Part shown: positions 45,097-54,700 of the stretch, in pieces | Layout of the letters: every line of letters starts with the position of its first letter | Position numbering within the stretch: the first letter of the stretch is position 1 | Assembly: GCA_963735005.1 (NCBI GenBank) | Contig: CAVTJA010000006.1 | Coordinates: 186,001 to 250,000 of the forward strand | DNA length: 64,000 nucleotides | Direction: 5' to 3' | Source of the DNA: WTKG01 sp963735005 | GTDB taxonomy: Bacteria > Actinomycetota > Actinomycetes > Actinomycetales > Demequinaceae | Notes under the pieces: model-generated | Databases searched by the model: none | Seen by the model: only the letters and a program-made list of their open reading frames with translations | What the model was told of the DNA's origin: nothing | Made by a program: the position numbers and the translations under genes

Positions 45097-45143
45097 GTCA
45101 GTCCTTTCGGGGAGGGATACGGCCCCAGCCTACAAGGCGTTCG

Positions 45144-46922
45144 CTAGGCGCTAGCGGAGCCCAGCCGGGCCGTCGCGGCGGCCACCAGCCGGTTCACAAG
45201 CTCGCGTCGCGACTCGGTCCACACCTCTGGGCCCGTCGCCGTGGCGTCGGCCTCACTCAGCAGCCTGAGCGCGTCGAGCAGGTCGGCACGGCCGCCAAGC
45301 GCGTCAACAACCGCAGAGACGGCCTCGACGCCGTCGACGTCCGACGCCGCGGCAAGGTCGCTGAGCAGGAGGTGGTGGCGCACGAGCGTCTGGACGTCGG
45401 CGGCCGTGGCGGCGTCGAGGCCGATGCGTGCGGCGATGTCGGGGATCATCGCGGCACCGTCCGCGGCGTGGTCGCTGCCAGCGCCCTTGCCGATGTCGTG
45501 CAGCAACGCGGCGAGCAGCAGGGTGTCGAAGCCTGCACCCCCGCGGGCAAGCTTGCCCACGCGCACCACCGTCTCGAGGGAATGCCGGTCCACGGTGTAC
45601 ACGTGCAGCGGGTTGGTCTGCGGCCGGTTGCGAATGCGCTGCCACTCGGGCAGCCAGGTGGCGACGATCCCGCCAAGGTCCACCGCCTCCCACACGGTGA
45701 CGAGGTTGTCCGTCGAGCGGAGCAGCTCCAGCAGGCGGGTGCGTGCCTCATCTGGCCATGGGGCGGGCAAGGCGGGGCATTCCTTGAGAGACTCGACGAG
45801 GGCGGTGGGGATCGCAAGGCCCGTCGTGGCCGCGACGGCGGCGGCGCGCAGGGACAGCACCGGGTCCTCCGTCGGCTTGGCTCCAGCCGCGAGGGCAATC
45901 TCGCCGTCGACGTCGATGAGGGCCTCCGCGACGGACATGAAGCGCGGCGCGCTCGCGCGCTGACGAGCCGCCCTTCCTCGCGAGCTGCCCTTGCTGTGTT
46001 CGAGCGTCCGGCGCGCCGACCGCTGGGTGGTGTCGAGCGCGTACGCGACGGTCCGGCCGGACTCGGCAAGCGCGGCGAGGAGGTCCTCGAGGCCGTCGTG
46101 CCCCGCCATCCGAGCCACGTCGTCGGCGATGCCGCGCTCGAGCTTGTTCGCGCCACGCTCTGACGCGAGGTGGATGTAGTCGCGGATGTCGAGAAGGTGC
46201 TGGATGGCCTCGTCGACGCGGCCGTGCGGCCGGTCCGCGAGCCACGTTGCGGCGACGGCGGTGAGGCTCGCGGCGTCGCGCAGGCCGCCGCGCGAGTCCT
46301 TGAGGTTGGGCTCGATCAGGTAGGCGAGCTCGCCGTACTGCGCCGCACGCGCGCGCGAGGCCGCGATGAGCTCCGGGAGGCGCTTCTTGGCGTTCGCGCG
46401 CCAGTCGGCGAGGATCCACGCGCGGGCCCGCTGGGCGACGCTCGCGTCCCCCGCGATGGCGCGGACGTCAAGCAGGCCGGTGGCGGCGCCGAGGTCCTTG
46501 GCCGCGAGCTGGCGGCATTCGGACACCGATCGCATCGCGTGCACGATGTCGAGCTTCGCGTCCCACAACGGGTACCACAGCGCCTCGGCAAGGTCCGCGA
46601 CGTCCTTCGCCTTGTGGGTCTCGCCGTCGTGGATCACCACGAGGTCGAGGTTCGAACACGGCCCCGCGTCCTGGCGGCCGGTGCCGCCGATCGCGGCGAG
46701 CGCCACGCCCGCGTCGAGCGACCCGGTGGTGTGGTTCCAGTGCTCGACAAGCGTGGTTTGCACAAGGTCCGCGATGGCGCGGCGCCGGGCCGCCCCGGGC
46801 TCGCCGGCAGCGATCGAGGATCGCGCGAGCTCGAGCCGCGCACGCTTGAGGTCCCGCACCCCGGAAGGGTGCGGGACCTCAGCGTGTGAGCCGCTGGGCG
46901 AAGTGCCCGTTGGACTCGTCAT
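45144..46922 (-). CDS. glnD: GlnD-like PII nucleotidyltransferase, short form without ACT domains
   Basis: GlnD normally modifies the PII protein in response to glutamine. This protein is 592 residues. It has the nucleotidyltransferase domain near residues 75-100, the middle helical region (LIEPNLKDSRGGLRDAASLT) and an HD domain (LLLAALLHDIGKG, His475-Asp476). It ends soon after, without the two C-terminal ACT domains that sense glutamine. The catalytic segment reads GGTGRQDAGPCSNLDLVV, where active enzymes have S-D-x-D: the first Asp is Asn91. The HD (removal) half looks intact. It follows glnB by 12 bp, behind amtB. Activity may be reduced to demodification or lost. Confidence 0.85.
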   Translation of the reverse strand: MTSPTGTSPSGSHAEVPHPSGVRDLKRARLELARSSIAAGEPGAARRRAIADLVQTTLVEHWNHTTGSLDAGVALAAIGGTGRQDAGPCSNLDLVVIHDGETHKAKDVADLAEALWYPLWDAKLDIVHAMRSVSECRQLAAKDLGAATGLLDVRAIAGDASVAQRARAWILADWRANAKKRLPELIAASRARAAQYGELAYLIEPNLKDSRGGLRDAASLTAVAATWLADRPHGRVDEAIQHLLDIRDYIHLASERGANKLERGIADDVARMAGHDGLEDLLAALAESGRTVAYALDTTQRSARRTLEHSKGSSRGRAARQRASAPRFMSVAEALIDVDGEIALAAGAKPTEDPVLSLRAAAVAATTGLAIPTALVESLKECPALPAPWPDEARTRLLELLRSTDNLVTVWEAVDLGGIVATWLPEWQRIRNRPQTNPLHVYTVDRHSLETVVRVGKLARGGAGFDTLLLAALLHDIGKGAGSDHAADGAAMIPDIAARIGLDAATAADVQTLVRHHLLLSDLAAASDVDGVEAVSAVVDALGGRADLLDALRLLSEADATATGPEVWTESRRELVNRLVAAATARLGSASA

Positions 46923-46934
46923 GCGTTGACTCCC

Positions 46935-47273
46935 TTACAAAGCATCCGCCCCGCGCTCACCGGTCCGGACCCTGGCAATGTCTGACACCTCAACGGCCCA
47001 GACCTTGCCATCGCCAATCCGACCAGTGTGCGCAGATTCCACCACGGCATCCATGACTGCGGCAGCGTCTCCATCCTCGACCAAGACCTCGACTCGAGAC
47101 TTGGGGAGAAGCTCAACGCTGTACTCCGCTCCACGGTATACCTCGGTGTGTCCACGTTGGCGACCGTAACCGGACGCCTGCGACACCGTGATCCCTTTGA
47201 CGCCGGTCGCCTCGAGGGCGGCGCGGACATCTTCCAGGCGGTGAGGCTGGATGATTGCGGTGATCAACTTCAT
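46935..47273 (-). CDS. glnK: Nitrogen regulatory protein PII (GlnB/GlnK)
   Basis: Trimeric sensor of ATP/ADP and 2-oxoglutarate that gates AmtB. The 112-residue protein contains the T-loop GHTEVYRGAEYSVELLPK with the modifiable Tyr (AEYS), and the signature VVESAHTGRIGDGKVWAVEV. Linkage to amtB upstream marks it as the GlnK type. In other actinobacteria this Tyr is adenylylated by GlnD; whether the odd GlnD next door can do so is doubtful. It begins 6 bp after the amtB stop. Confidence 0.95.
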   Translation of the reverse strand: MKLITAIIQPHRLEDVRAALEATGVKGITVSQASGYGRQRGHTEVYRGAEYSVELLPKSRVEVLVEDGDAAAVMDAVVESAHTGRIGDGKVWAVEVSDIARVRTGERGADAL

Positions 47274-47279
47274 CAGTTA

Positions 47280-48521
47280 CTACTTGGCGTCGTCGTACGC
47301 GGTCTCGCCGTGTGAGTGGAGGTCGATCGAGCCAGTCTCGACTTCCTCCGACACGCGGAACCCGATCGTGTACTTGATGGCGAAACCGATGATCGCGGTC
47401 ACGACACCGGAGTAGACAATCACGACCAGAGCGGCGATTGCCTGCGCGCCCAGGAGGGCCCACGAGTGCTCGCCGTAGAGGACACCAGCGTTGCCGAACA
47501 AGTTGGTGTCCGTGGCGAAGAAGCCGATCGCGAGGGTACCGATGATACCGCCGACGAGGTGGACACCGACGACGTCAAGCGAGTCGTCGTAGTTCAGCTT
47601 GTACTTGAGGCCAATCGCGAGCGCGCAACCAACACCGGCGAGCAGGCCGATCGCGATCGCGCCGAGCGGCGAGACCGACAGGCCGGCAGGGGTGATGGCA
47701 ACAAGACCAGCAACGACACCAGAGGCGGCACCCAGGGTGGTCGCCTTGCCGTCGCGGATCTTCTCAGTGGCGAGCCAGGCAAGCATCGCGGCCGCAGGAG
47801 CGACCAGCGTGTTGACCCAGATCTGGGCGGCGAAGTGATCCGCAGCCCACTCAGAACCGGCGTTGAAGCCGAACCAACCGAACCACAGGAGCGCGGCGCC
47901 GAGCATGACGAACGGCAGGTTGTGAGGCTTGAACGGCTCCTTGCCGAAGCCCTTGCGAACGCCGAGGATGAGCGCAAGCACGAGGCCCGCGATACCGGCG
48001 TTGATGTGAACGACCGTTCCACCTGCGATGTCCTGCGGCGGAACCAGGAAGTCGCTGAAGATGTCGTTGTCGGTCAGGAGACCGCCACCCCACACCCAGT
48101 GGGAGACCGGCGAGTACACCAGCACGCCCCACAGTGCGGCGAAAATGAGCCACGAGCCGAACTTCACGCGGTCCGCGATGGACCCCGAGATAAGTGCGAC
48201 CGTGATGATGGCGAAGGTGCCACCGAAGCCGGCGAGGATCAGGTTGATGCCGTCGGGGTCCTGGAAGATCGACTGCATGAAGAACTCGCCAGTCGGGTGC
48301 GACACGAAGCCGCCCCACGATTCGCCGTTGCCGACCGAGAAGGCGTATCCCACTGCAACCCACAGGACGCCCACAACGCCGATGGCGCTGAAGGACATCA
48401 TCATCATGTTGAGGACCGACTTGCTGCGCGACATGCCGCCGTAGAAGAACGCCAGACCGGGCGTCATCAGAAGCACGAGCGAGGCAGAAGTCAGGATCCA
48501 GGCGATGCTACCGCTGTCCAT
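47280..48521 (-). CDS. amtB: Ammonium transporter AmtB
   Basis: Membrane channel for ammonium/ammonia. The 413-residue protein has eleven or so hydrophobic segments, the signature DIAGGTVVHINAGIAGLVLA, FGWFGFNAGSEWAADHFAA and GGIIGTLAIGFFAT. The pore His pair lies in VHINAG and GVHLVGGI. It heads amtB-glnK-glnD and is preceded by a GlnR-type operator, consistent with induction in nitrogen limitation. The C-terminal tail (VEEVE-like VSEEVETGSIDLHSHGETAY) is the usual PII docking end. Confidence 0.97.
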   Translation of the reverse strand: MDSGSIAWILTSASLVLLMTPGLAFFYGGMSRSKSVLNMMMMSFSAIGVVGVLWVAVGYAFSVGNGESWGGFVSHPTGEFFMQSIFQDPDGINLILAGFGGTFAIITVALISGSIADRVKFGSWLIFAALWGVLVYSPVSHWVWGGGLLTDNDIFSDFLVPPQDIAGGTVVHINAGIAGLVLALILGVRKGFGKEPFKPHNLPFVMLGAALLWFGWFGFNAGSEWAADHFAAQIWVNTLVAPAAAMLAWLATEKIRDGKATTLGAASGVVAGLVAITPAGLSVSPLGAIAIGLLAGVGCALAIGLKYKLNYDDSLDVVGVHLVGGIIGTLAIGFFATDTNLFGNAGVLYGEHSWALLGAQAIAALVVIVYSGVVTAIIGFAIKYTIGFRVSEEVETGSIDLHSHGETAYDDAK

Positions 48522-48540
48522 TTCTGTTTCTCCTTGTCAT

Positions 48541-48556
48541 CTAGCCACTCGGCTAG
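48541..48556 (-). promoter_or_regulatory. Perfect hairpin in the amtB leader
   Basis: CTAGCC-ACTC-GGCTAG forms a six-bp perfect stem with a four-base loop, 20 bp before the amtB start and downstream of the GlnR-type box. It could be an mRNA leader structure or part of a second operator. No U-run follows it, so it is not a clear attenuator. Confidence 0.4.
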
Positions 48557-48581
48557 TTGTCACACAGCATGGCGGGCGAAG

Positions 48582-48619
48582 GTTTCCCCCGGTGCACGGC
48601 TGTGTTTCGCTGCGGTTAC
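48582..48619 (-). promoter_or_regulatory. GlnR-type binding box upstream of amtB-glnK-glnD
   Basis: Read on the minus strand, the sites are GTAAC, GAAAC, GTGCA and GAAAC, each separated by exactly six bases. The Streptomyces GlnR consensus is gTnAc-n6-GaAAc repeated twice with six-base spacing. Three of the four elements match well and the third (GTGCA for GTnAC) partly. The site is about 60 bp before the amtB start, a suitable position for activation. GlnR itself is not in the window; regulation is inferred. Confidence 0.65.
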
Positions 48620-48675
48620 AAATTTGCCGCCCGAAATGGGGGCATTGGCGTCGCGTGGGCGAATCGCCGAGCGTG

Positions 48676-49743
48676 CTACGAGCCGAGCAGCCCGTCCACG
48701 AAGTCTGCGGCGTCGAACGGCGCGAGGTCGTCGACACCCTCCCCTAGCCCCACGAACTTCACCGGGACGCCAAGCTCGCGCTGCACGGCGATCACGATGC
48801 CGCCCTTGGCGGAGCCATCCAGTTTCGTCAGCACGATGCCCGTCACGCCTGCGACCTCGGCAAACACGCGCGCCTGGGTCAGGCCGTTCTGGCCGGTGGT
48901 GGCGTCGAGCACCAGCAACACCTCGGCCGCCTCGCGGCGCTTCGCGAGCACCCGCATGATCTTGCCGAGCTCGTCCATGAGCCCCTGCTTGTTTTGCAGG
49001 CGGCCGGCGGTGTCGACCAGCAGGACGTCGGCGCCGACGTCGGCCGCGCGTTCCGCCGCGGCGAACGCGACCGAGGCAGGGTCCGCGCCCTCGACGTCGG
49101 AACGCACCACCTCGATCCCGACGCGGGCGCCCCACGTGGCCAGTTGGTCGGCGGCCGCCGCGCGGAAGGTGTCGGCGGCCCCCATCACCGCGGTGTAGCC
49201 GTCTGCCACCAGCACGCGCGCGACTTTGCCGACGGTGGTGGTCTTGCCGACGCCGTTGACGCCCACAAGCACGACTGGCGCGGCTGCGCCATCCCCCGGG
49301 GCGCCGATGCTGAGCGCGCGCGGGGCATCCGTCGCGATCGCGTCAATCAACACCGCCGCGAGGGCCTCGCGAGCGTCGGCGTTGGCGTCCTTGCGGATCC
49401 GCGCCTTGAGCGCCTCGAGCAGCTCAGCGGTCGCGTCGACGCCGACGTCGGCTGACAGCAACAGCTCCTCAAGCTCGTCCCAGTCAGCATCCGACAGTTT
49501 GCCGCGGCGCAGCACGGCAAGCATCGATGCACCCATGCCGCCGGCCAGCCGAGACTTGAGCCTCGAGAAGCGTGACTCCTTGCGTTCCGGCGCCGGGGCG
49601 CGAGCCTCGCTTGCGGAGGCCTCAGTTGCAGCAGCCGGCGACGTTGCGCGGGTGGCGTCCTCAATCGCAGGCGCCTCCGGCGGCGCGACTTCTGCCGGTG
49701 CCGCCTCTGGCGCGTCCTTCGACTTGCGCTTGAACAGAGCCAT
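48676..49743 (-). CDS. ftsY: Signal recognition particle receptor FtsY
   Basis: Receptor GTPase that docks SRP-ribosome complexes at the membrane. The 355-residue protein has an Ala/Glu/Pro-rich N-terminal A domain (about 55 residues), the N domain (WDELEELLLSADVGVDATAE) and the G domain. The G domain carries VGVNGVGKTTTVGKVARVL, DTAGRLQNKQGLMDELGKI and TKLDGSAKGGIVIAV, and the C-terminus is GLGEGVDDLAPFDAADFVDG. It lies between smc and amtB, the same order as in Streptomyces. Confidence 0.97.
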   Translation of the reverse strand: MALFKRKSKDAPEAAPAEVAPPEAPAIEDATRATSPAAATEASASEARAPAPERKESRFSRLKSRLAGGMGASMLAVLRRGKLSDADWDELEELLLSADVGVDATAELLEALKARIRKDANADAREALAAVLIDAIATDAPRALSIGAPGDGAAAPVVLVGVNGVGKTTTVGKVARVLVADGYTAVMGAADTFRAAAADQLATWGARVGIEVVRSDVEGADPASVAFAAAERAADVGADVLLVDTAGRLQNKQGLMDELGKIMRVLAKRREAAEVLLVLDATTGQNGLTQARVFAEVAGVTGIVLTKLDGSAKGGIVIAVQRELGVPVKFVGLGEGVDDLAPFDAADFVDGLLGS

Positions 49744-49804
49744 CTAGCTCACCACTCCACGGCGTGGCAGGTACCTGGGGCGCATCACGCCAACCAGTGT
49801 CCCA

Positions 49805-50167
49805 CTAGTCGTCGTCGCGCTCCCGTAGCGGCGCGTCATCGGGGACCGAGACCTCGTCGAGTTCCGACGAGTCGTTGGGCACGGTCAGATCATCGTCGTC
49901 GCCATCAACTTGGGCGCCCGCGTCTGCCACGTCGGCCGTGGCAAGCTCAACCGGCACATCGTGTCCGTCGGCCGACACGCGTGCAACCATTCCCCAATCG
50001 CGTTCGGCGCGCGGGATTCCGCCGACGATCTGACGGGGAGTGCGCCTAGGAGCCGCTCCGAGCAACATCAGCAGCAGATGCTTGAGGCGGCCTTGAGAAA
50101 GGGTCGCGACCAACAAGACTCCACTTGCTACGACGATGGCGAGTATCGCCGCGTCTTTCGCACTCAC
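49805..50167 (-). CDS. Small single-pass membrane protein with an acidic tail
   Basis: A 120-residue protein starting at GTG 50165-50167, with GGGAGG at a good distance upstream. An N-terminal hydrophobic helix (ILAIVVASGVLLVATL) is followed by a basic segment (PRRTPRQIVGGIPRAERDW) and a 45-residue tail very rich in Asp and Glu. No family recognised. It lies between ftsY and a divergent zinc-ribbon membrane-protein gene, with starts 115 bp apart, so the two may share a control region. Long in-frame sequence upstream is antisense to that gene and not credible. Confidence 0.6.
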   Translation of the reverse strand: MSAKDAAILAIVVASGVLLVATLSQGRLKHLLLMLLGAAPRRTPRQIVGGIPRAERDWGMVARVSADGHDVPVELATADVADAGAQVDGDDDDLTVPNDSSELDEVSVPDDAPLRERDDD

Positions 50168-50281
50168 GCAATTGCCTCCCGGGGATACCCCTAGTCTGTC
50201 ACCTCCTAGACGATCCTGCCGGGTGAACGGTTGGGGTCGTCTTTCCGCCCGCCGCGGCGAATCAGGGACTAATCTCGAACC

Positions 50282-51745
50282 ATGGACGGGGACCAGCCAC
50301 CGCAGCCGACGCTGCCGACGTGCGTCAACGGCCACCGCATGCTGGTGGGCTCGACGACATGTCCCGTCTGCAGCGCGCCCGTCAAACGCTCCACTGTCGC
50401 CCCGAATCGTCGCACCGACGACGCCGGCCGCACGGTGGTGGACAAGGTGGACGCCGCGGCACGCGAGCGCGGCGAGTACGACACCGACCGGCAGCCGGGC
50501 CGCATCGTTGCCGCAGTGGCCGTGGTGCTGGTACTCCTCGGCGGCGGCATCGCGGCGATGGCCCTCGCGGCCAACGCGCGCGACGAGCCCGAGCCCACGC
50601 TGCCGCCCTTCACGCCGCCCGTGGTGCAGACCTGCGAGACCCTCGGCCTCGACGAGGTCCCCATCGACGCCGTCGTCCCGAACGCGCCCGCGACGGCCTG
50701 CTTCACCGTCGACACGGAGCTCCAGCTGACGATTGGCGCGCAGCCGGACGACAAGAACGTCAACCTCGAGCTTCGCCTGACAAAGGCGGACGGCGGCTTC
50801 ATCGCCGGCGCGGACGACACCTTCGGGAACGTGCCCGAGGTGACCACGGACCTGGTGCCCGGGGTTTACGTCGCGACAGTGACCCAGGTGGGCGGCACCG
50901 AGCCGGGCACCTACACGCTGTACTCCACGATCTTCGACCCCGGCGCAACGGCGGGTCCCACGGATCCCCCGGTCGAGGCAGGCGGACTTCCCGGCACGGA
51001 GAACTGCGACACGGACGAATACCCGCTGGTGACCGACAACGGCACTGTTGACCGCACCGCCGCGAACACCTTGGTGTGCATCGACATCACCAAGGAAGCG
51101 TGGACGCGCATCGGCGTCATTAGCCTCGCCGACGTCAAGGTGGGTGAGGCTCCCCCGGACCTCGTGCTCGCGCTGCACCGCTTCGACGACACCGGCCGCC
51201 CGCGGTTCGTGAGGTCATTCGATGACGCCTTCGGCACGGACCCAGAGGTCACCGCGAAGCTCGCGCCGGGGCGGTACCTCGTGCAGGTTGAGGAGTTCCA
51301 GGGCGGCTCCACCGGACCCACCGAAATCTACGTCGACACGTCGCGCACCTACTTCCGTGTGGGCCCCGTCACCGAGGGCTACGAGGGCGTCAGCGCCGCG
51401 GATTGCTCGGCCGAGGGAGTCCGCGAACTCACGATAGGCGGCGTCCTCGGCTTCGAGGACTCCGACATCTCCTACACCTGCATGACCCTTTCAAAGACGA
51501 CGCTCGTGGACCTCAACGTACTGTCGCTGGCGCAACAGGACCTCGCGCTCGAGGTGATCGGCTTCGACAAGGACGGCGCGCCGCTCCGCTACGGCTGGTC
51601 GGACGATTTCGTGTTCGCGACGGAGTTCGACAACAAGAACCCGCGGCTACAGACGGTGCTCCCCGCTGGCACCTACTACGTGCACGTGTACGAGTTGTTC
51701 GGCGACCCCGTGGGCAACTTCACGATCGAGGCATCGCGCCCTTAG
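50282..51745 (+). CDS. Zinc-ribbon, single-pass membrane protein with three extracellular PPC-like domains
   Basis: A 487-residue protein of unusual architecture. Residues 14-30 form a short zinc ribbon (C14, H18, C27, C30: CVNGH and CPVC). Residues 77-97 are a transmembrane helix (AAVAVVLVLLGGGIAAMALA). The outside part has three repeated beta domains, each starting near a Cys (QTCETLG, ENCDTDE, ADCSAEG) and ending in LVPGVYVATVTQ, LAPGRYLVQVEEF or LPAGTYYVHVYELF, which resemble pre-peptidase C-terminal domains. No enzymatic domain is visible. It could sense or bind external polysaccharide or protein and signal inward. Function unknown. Confidence 0.75.
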   Translation: MDGDQPPQPTLPTCVNGHRMLVGSTTCPVCSAPVKRSTVAPNRRTDDAGRTVVDKVDAAARERGEYDTDRQPGRIVAAVAVVLVLLGGGIAAMALAANARDEPEPTLPPFTPPVVQTCETLGLDEVPIDAVVPNAPATACFTVDTELQLTIGAQPDDKNVNLELRLTKADGGFIAGADDTFGNVPEVTTDLVPGVYVATVTQVGGTEPGTYTLYSTIFDPGATAGPTDPPVEAGGLPGTENCDTDEYPLVTDNGTVDRTAANTLVCIDITKEAWTRIGVISLADVKVGEAPPDLVLALHRFDDTGRPRFVRSFDDAFGTDPEVTAKLAPGRYLVQVEEFQGGSTGPTEIYVDTSRTYFRVGPVTEGYEGVSAADCSAEGVRELTIGGVLGFEDSDISYTCMTLSKTTLVDLNVLSLAQQDLALEVIGFDKDGAPLRYGWSDDFVFATEFDNKNPRLQTVLPAGTYYVHVYELFGDPVGNFTIEASRP

Positions 51746-51769
51746 TGACTCAACGGGAAGGCTGCCGCG

Positions 51770-54700
51770 CTACGCGCCGACGGCGTCGTCCTCGTGGAGC
51801 CGCTGGCTGATCACGGTCGTCACGCCGTCGCCCCGCATGGTGATGCCGTACAGCGCGTCGGCGATTTCCATGGTGCGCTTCTGGTGCGTGACGACGATCA
51901 GCTGTGAGTCGTTTTGGAGCTCGCGGAAGATGTCGAGCAGGCGGCCAAGGTTGACGTCGTCGAGCGCGGCCTCGACCTCGTCCATCACGTAGAACGGACT
52001 TGGGCGAGCCTTGAAGATCGACACGAGAAGCGCGATCGCGGTGAGCGACCGTTCGCCTCCTGACAGCAGCGACAACCGCTTCACCTTCTTGCCCGCGGGC
52101 CGTGCCTCGACCTCGAGGCCGGTCGTCAGCATGTTCTTGGGATCCGTCAGCACTAGCTTGCCTTCGCCGCCGGGGAACAGCCGCGGGAACACCTGCTCAA
52201 ACTGAGCGGCGGTGTCGTTGAACGCGTCGACGAAGATCTTCTCGACGCGGTCGTCGATCTCCTTCACGATCTCCATGAGGTCCTCGCGCGACTTCTTGAT
52301 GTCCGCGAGCTGATCGGTCAGGAACTTGTGACGCTCCTCGAGGGCCTCGAACTCCTCGAGGGCCAGCGGGTTGACGCGGCCGAGCTGACCGAGTGCGCGC
52401 TCGGCCTTGCGCAGCCGGCGTTCCTGGACCTCGCGCACGAACGGCTCGGTCGCGGGCTCACCCTCGGGCCCGGCCGACGCCGCGGCGGGCTCGGCGTCGT
52501 CGTCACCGGAGTGCACAACGGGAACGGGCAGGTGGGGCCCGTACTCCTCGACGAGTTGGGTGGGGTCCATGCCGAGGTCGTCGATCGCGCGCTGTTCGAG
52601 CTGTTCCAGGCGGACCTTCTGCTGGGCGCGCGCGACTTCGTCCTTGTGCGCGTCGTCGGTGAGGCGCGCGTACTCGGCGGCAAGCTCGTCCACGTGGCGG
52701 CGCACCTCCGTGAGCTCGCCACTGCGTTCGGCGCGCTTGGCCTCGACGGCGGCGCGCATGTCGTCTGCCGTCTGAACCGAAATGTCGATCAGCGGGAGGG
52801 TGGCCTCGACGCCGGCGACCACCTCGCGGGCGGCCTGGGCCTGGGCGGCGCGGCGCACCGCAGCCTGCTCGGCCCGCACCCGCGCATCGCGCTCGGCCTC
52901 TGCCGCCCGCTCAAGCGACTCGGCGCGCGAGGCAAGCGCACGCGCGCGCTCCTCCACCGTGCGCAGCGCGAGCCGCGCCTCGATCTCCGTGGCGCGCGCG
53001 GCGGCGGTGGCGGCCGCGTCCGCGTCCCGCTGGGCCTGCGCGGACTGCGTGTCGGCCTCGGTCTGTTCCGGCTCGGCCTGGGCGGCGGACAGCCGCTGCG
53101 TCATCGACGCGAGCTCTTCCTGCTCGGCCGCGACGCGGAGGCGGGCGTCGGCAAGTTGAACCGCGACTCGCTCGGACTCGGCCTTCGCCGCGCGCGCGGC
53201 CGCTCCCAGCTGGCCAAGCTGCTCGGCGACCGCCGCCATCTGAGCGTCTGACTCGTGAAGCCGTTCCAACGTGACGGCGTGCGCGGCGTCAGCGGCGGCG
53301 GCCCGCTCGTCGGCCGACTTGATCTCGAAGGTGGCCTGCTCCACCACCGCCGATGCGGCGGCGACGCGTTCCCGCGCCTCGTCGAGCGCGGCCTGCATGT
53401 GAAGCACGCTTGGGGCGTCGCCGGCGCCGCCCGAGGCGCTCTGGCCGCCAAGCAAGTCGCCCCGCCTCGTCACGGCGATGACGTCCGGGTGGGCGGCGAC
53501 GAGCGCGCGGGCGGCGGCGAGGTCGTCCACGACCGCCACCCCGGACACAAGTGCGCGGACGGTGTCGACGATCCCGCCGGGTCCGGTGACGAGGTCGGAC
53601 GCCCAAGCCGCGCCCTGCGGAAGGCTCACGTTGGGGTTGTCGGCGCGTGCGGACGCGTCGGCGACGACGAACCGGGCGCGGCCCGCGTCCTCGTCGCGCA
53701 GCCAGCGGATGGCGTCTACCGCGGCGTCCACGGAGTCGGCCGCGAGCGCATCGGCGAGCGGCCCAAGCGCGGCGGCGATCGCGTCCTCTGCGTCGCCGTC
53801 GACGTCGATGAGCGACGCAACGGTGCCCTTCACGCCACGGGCGCCCTGCGCCAAGATCGCGCCCGCGCCGTCCTTGCGCACGAGCGACAGCTCGAGGGCC
53901 TCGGCCTTGGCGGACCAGGTGGCGCGGTCGTGCTGCGCCTCCTGGAGCTTCTCGCGTAGCGCCTCGAGCGCGTCTCGCGACGCGGACAGCTCCTCGGTCG
54001 CCCGCTCGTGCGCGGCGTCGAGGTCCTCCTCGCCTGCCTCGACGCTGGCGACGGTTCCCTCGAGCGCGGAGAACTCGGTGGTGGCGTCGGTGCCGCGGCG
54101 CTCTGCCTCGGTCAGCGCCTGCTGGAGGCGCCCCACCTCCTCCTCGGCCGCCTCGACCTTGGAGCGCCGGGCGGACACGTCGCCCGCGAGCCGGGCCACG
54201 CCCTCACGGCGGTCGGCAACGGAGCGCAGCAGGTTTGCCAGCGTCTTCTCGGACGCCTCTGCCTTCTCCTCGGCCGCGGCGCGCGCCTCCTCAGTCGCCG
54301 CTAGCGCGGCCTGGGCGGCTGTGACCTCGGCCAGCAGTTCGGAATGCGCGCTGCGCGCCCGCTCAAGCTGCTCGTCAAGGTCGACGAGGTCGGTGGGCGC
54401 GATGCCGTCCACCTGGTTGCCGAGCATCCGCAGCCGCTCCTGCGCAAGGTTCTGCAAGTTCCGCAGTCGCTCCCGCTGGGAGCTCAGCCGGTAGTAGACG
54501 TCGTTCGCCTTGGTGAGCTCTGGCGTCGCCTCGGCGGATGCGCGCTCGAGTTCGGCCAGCCGCCCGCGCGACTCCGCGAGCGCCTTCTCGACCTCGCCGC
54601 GCCGCTCGAGCACCGCCGACTCGTCGGCGTGCTCCTTCGCGATGGCGCCGCGGACCGTCGCGATGTCGTCGGCGAGCAGCCGGGACCGCGCGTCGCGGAC

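Noticed and set aside
49805..51178. A 457-codon open frame on the minus strand
   Set aside because: Most of it is antisense to the well-supported zinc-ribbon gene on the plus strand. Only the last 120 codons, with their own GGGAGG site and membrane helix, are credible.
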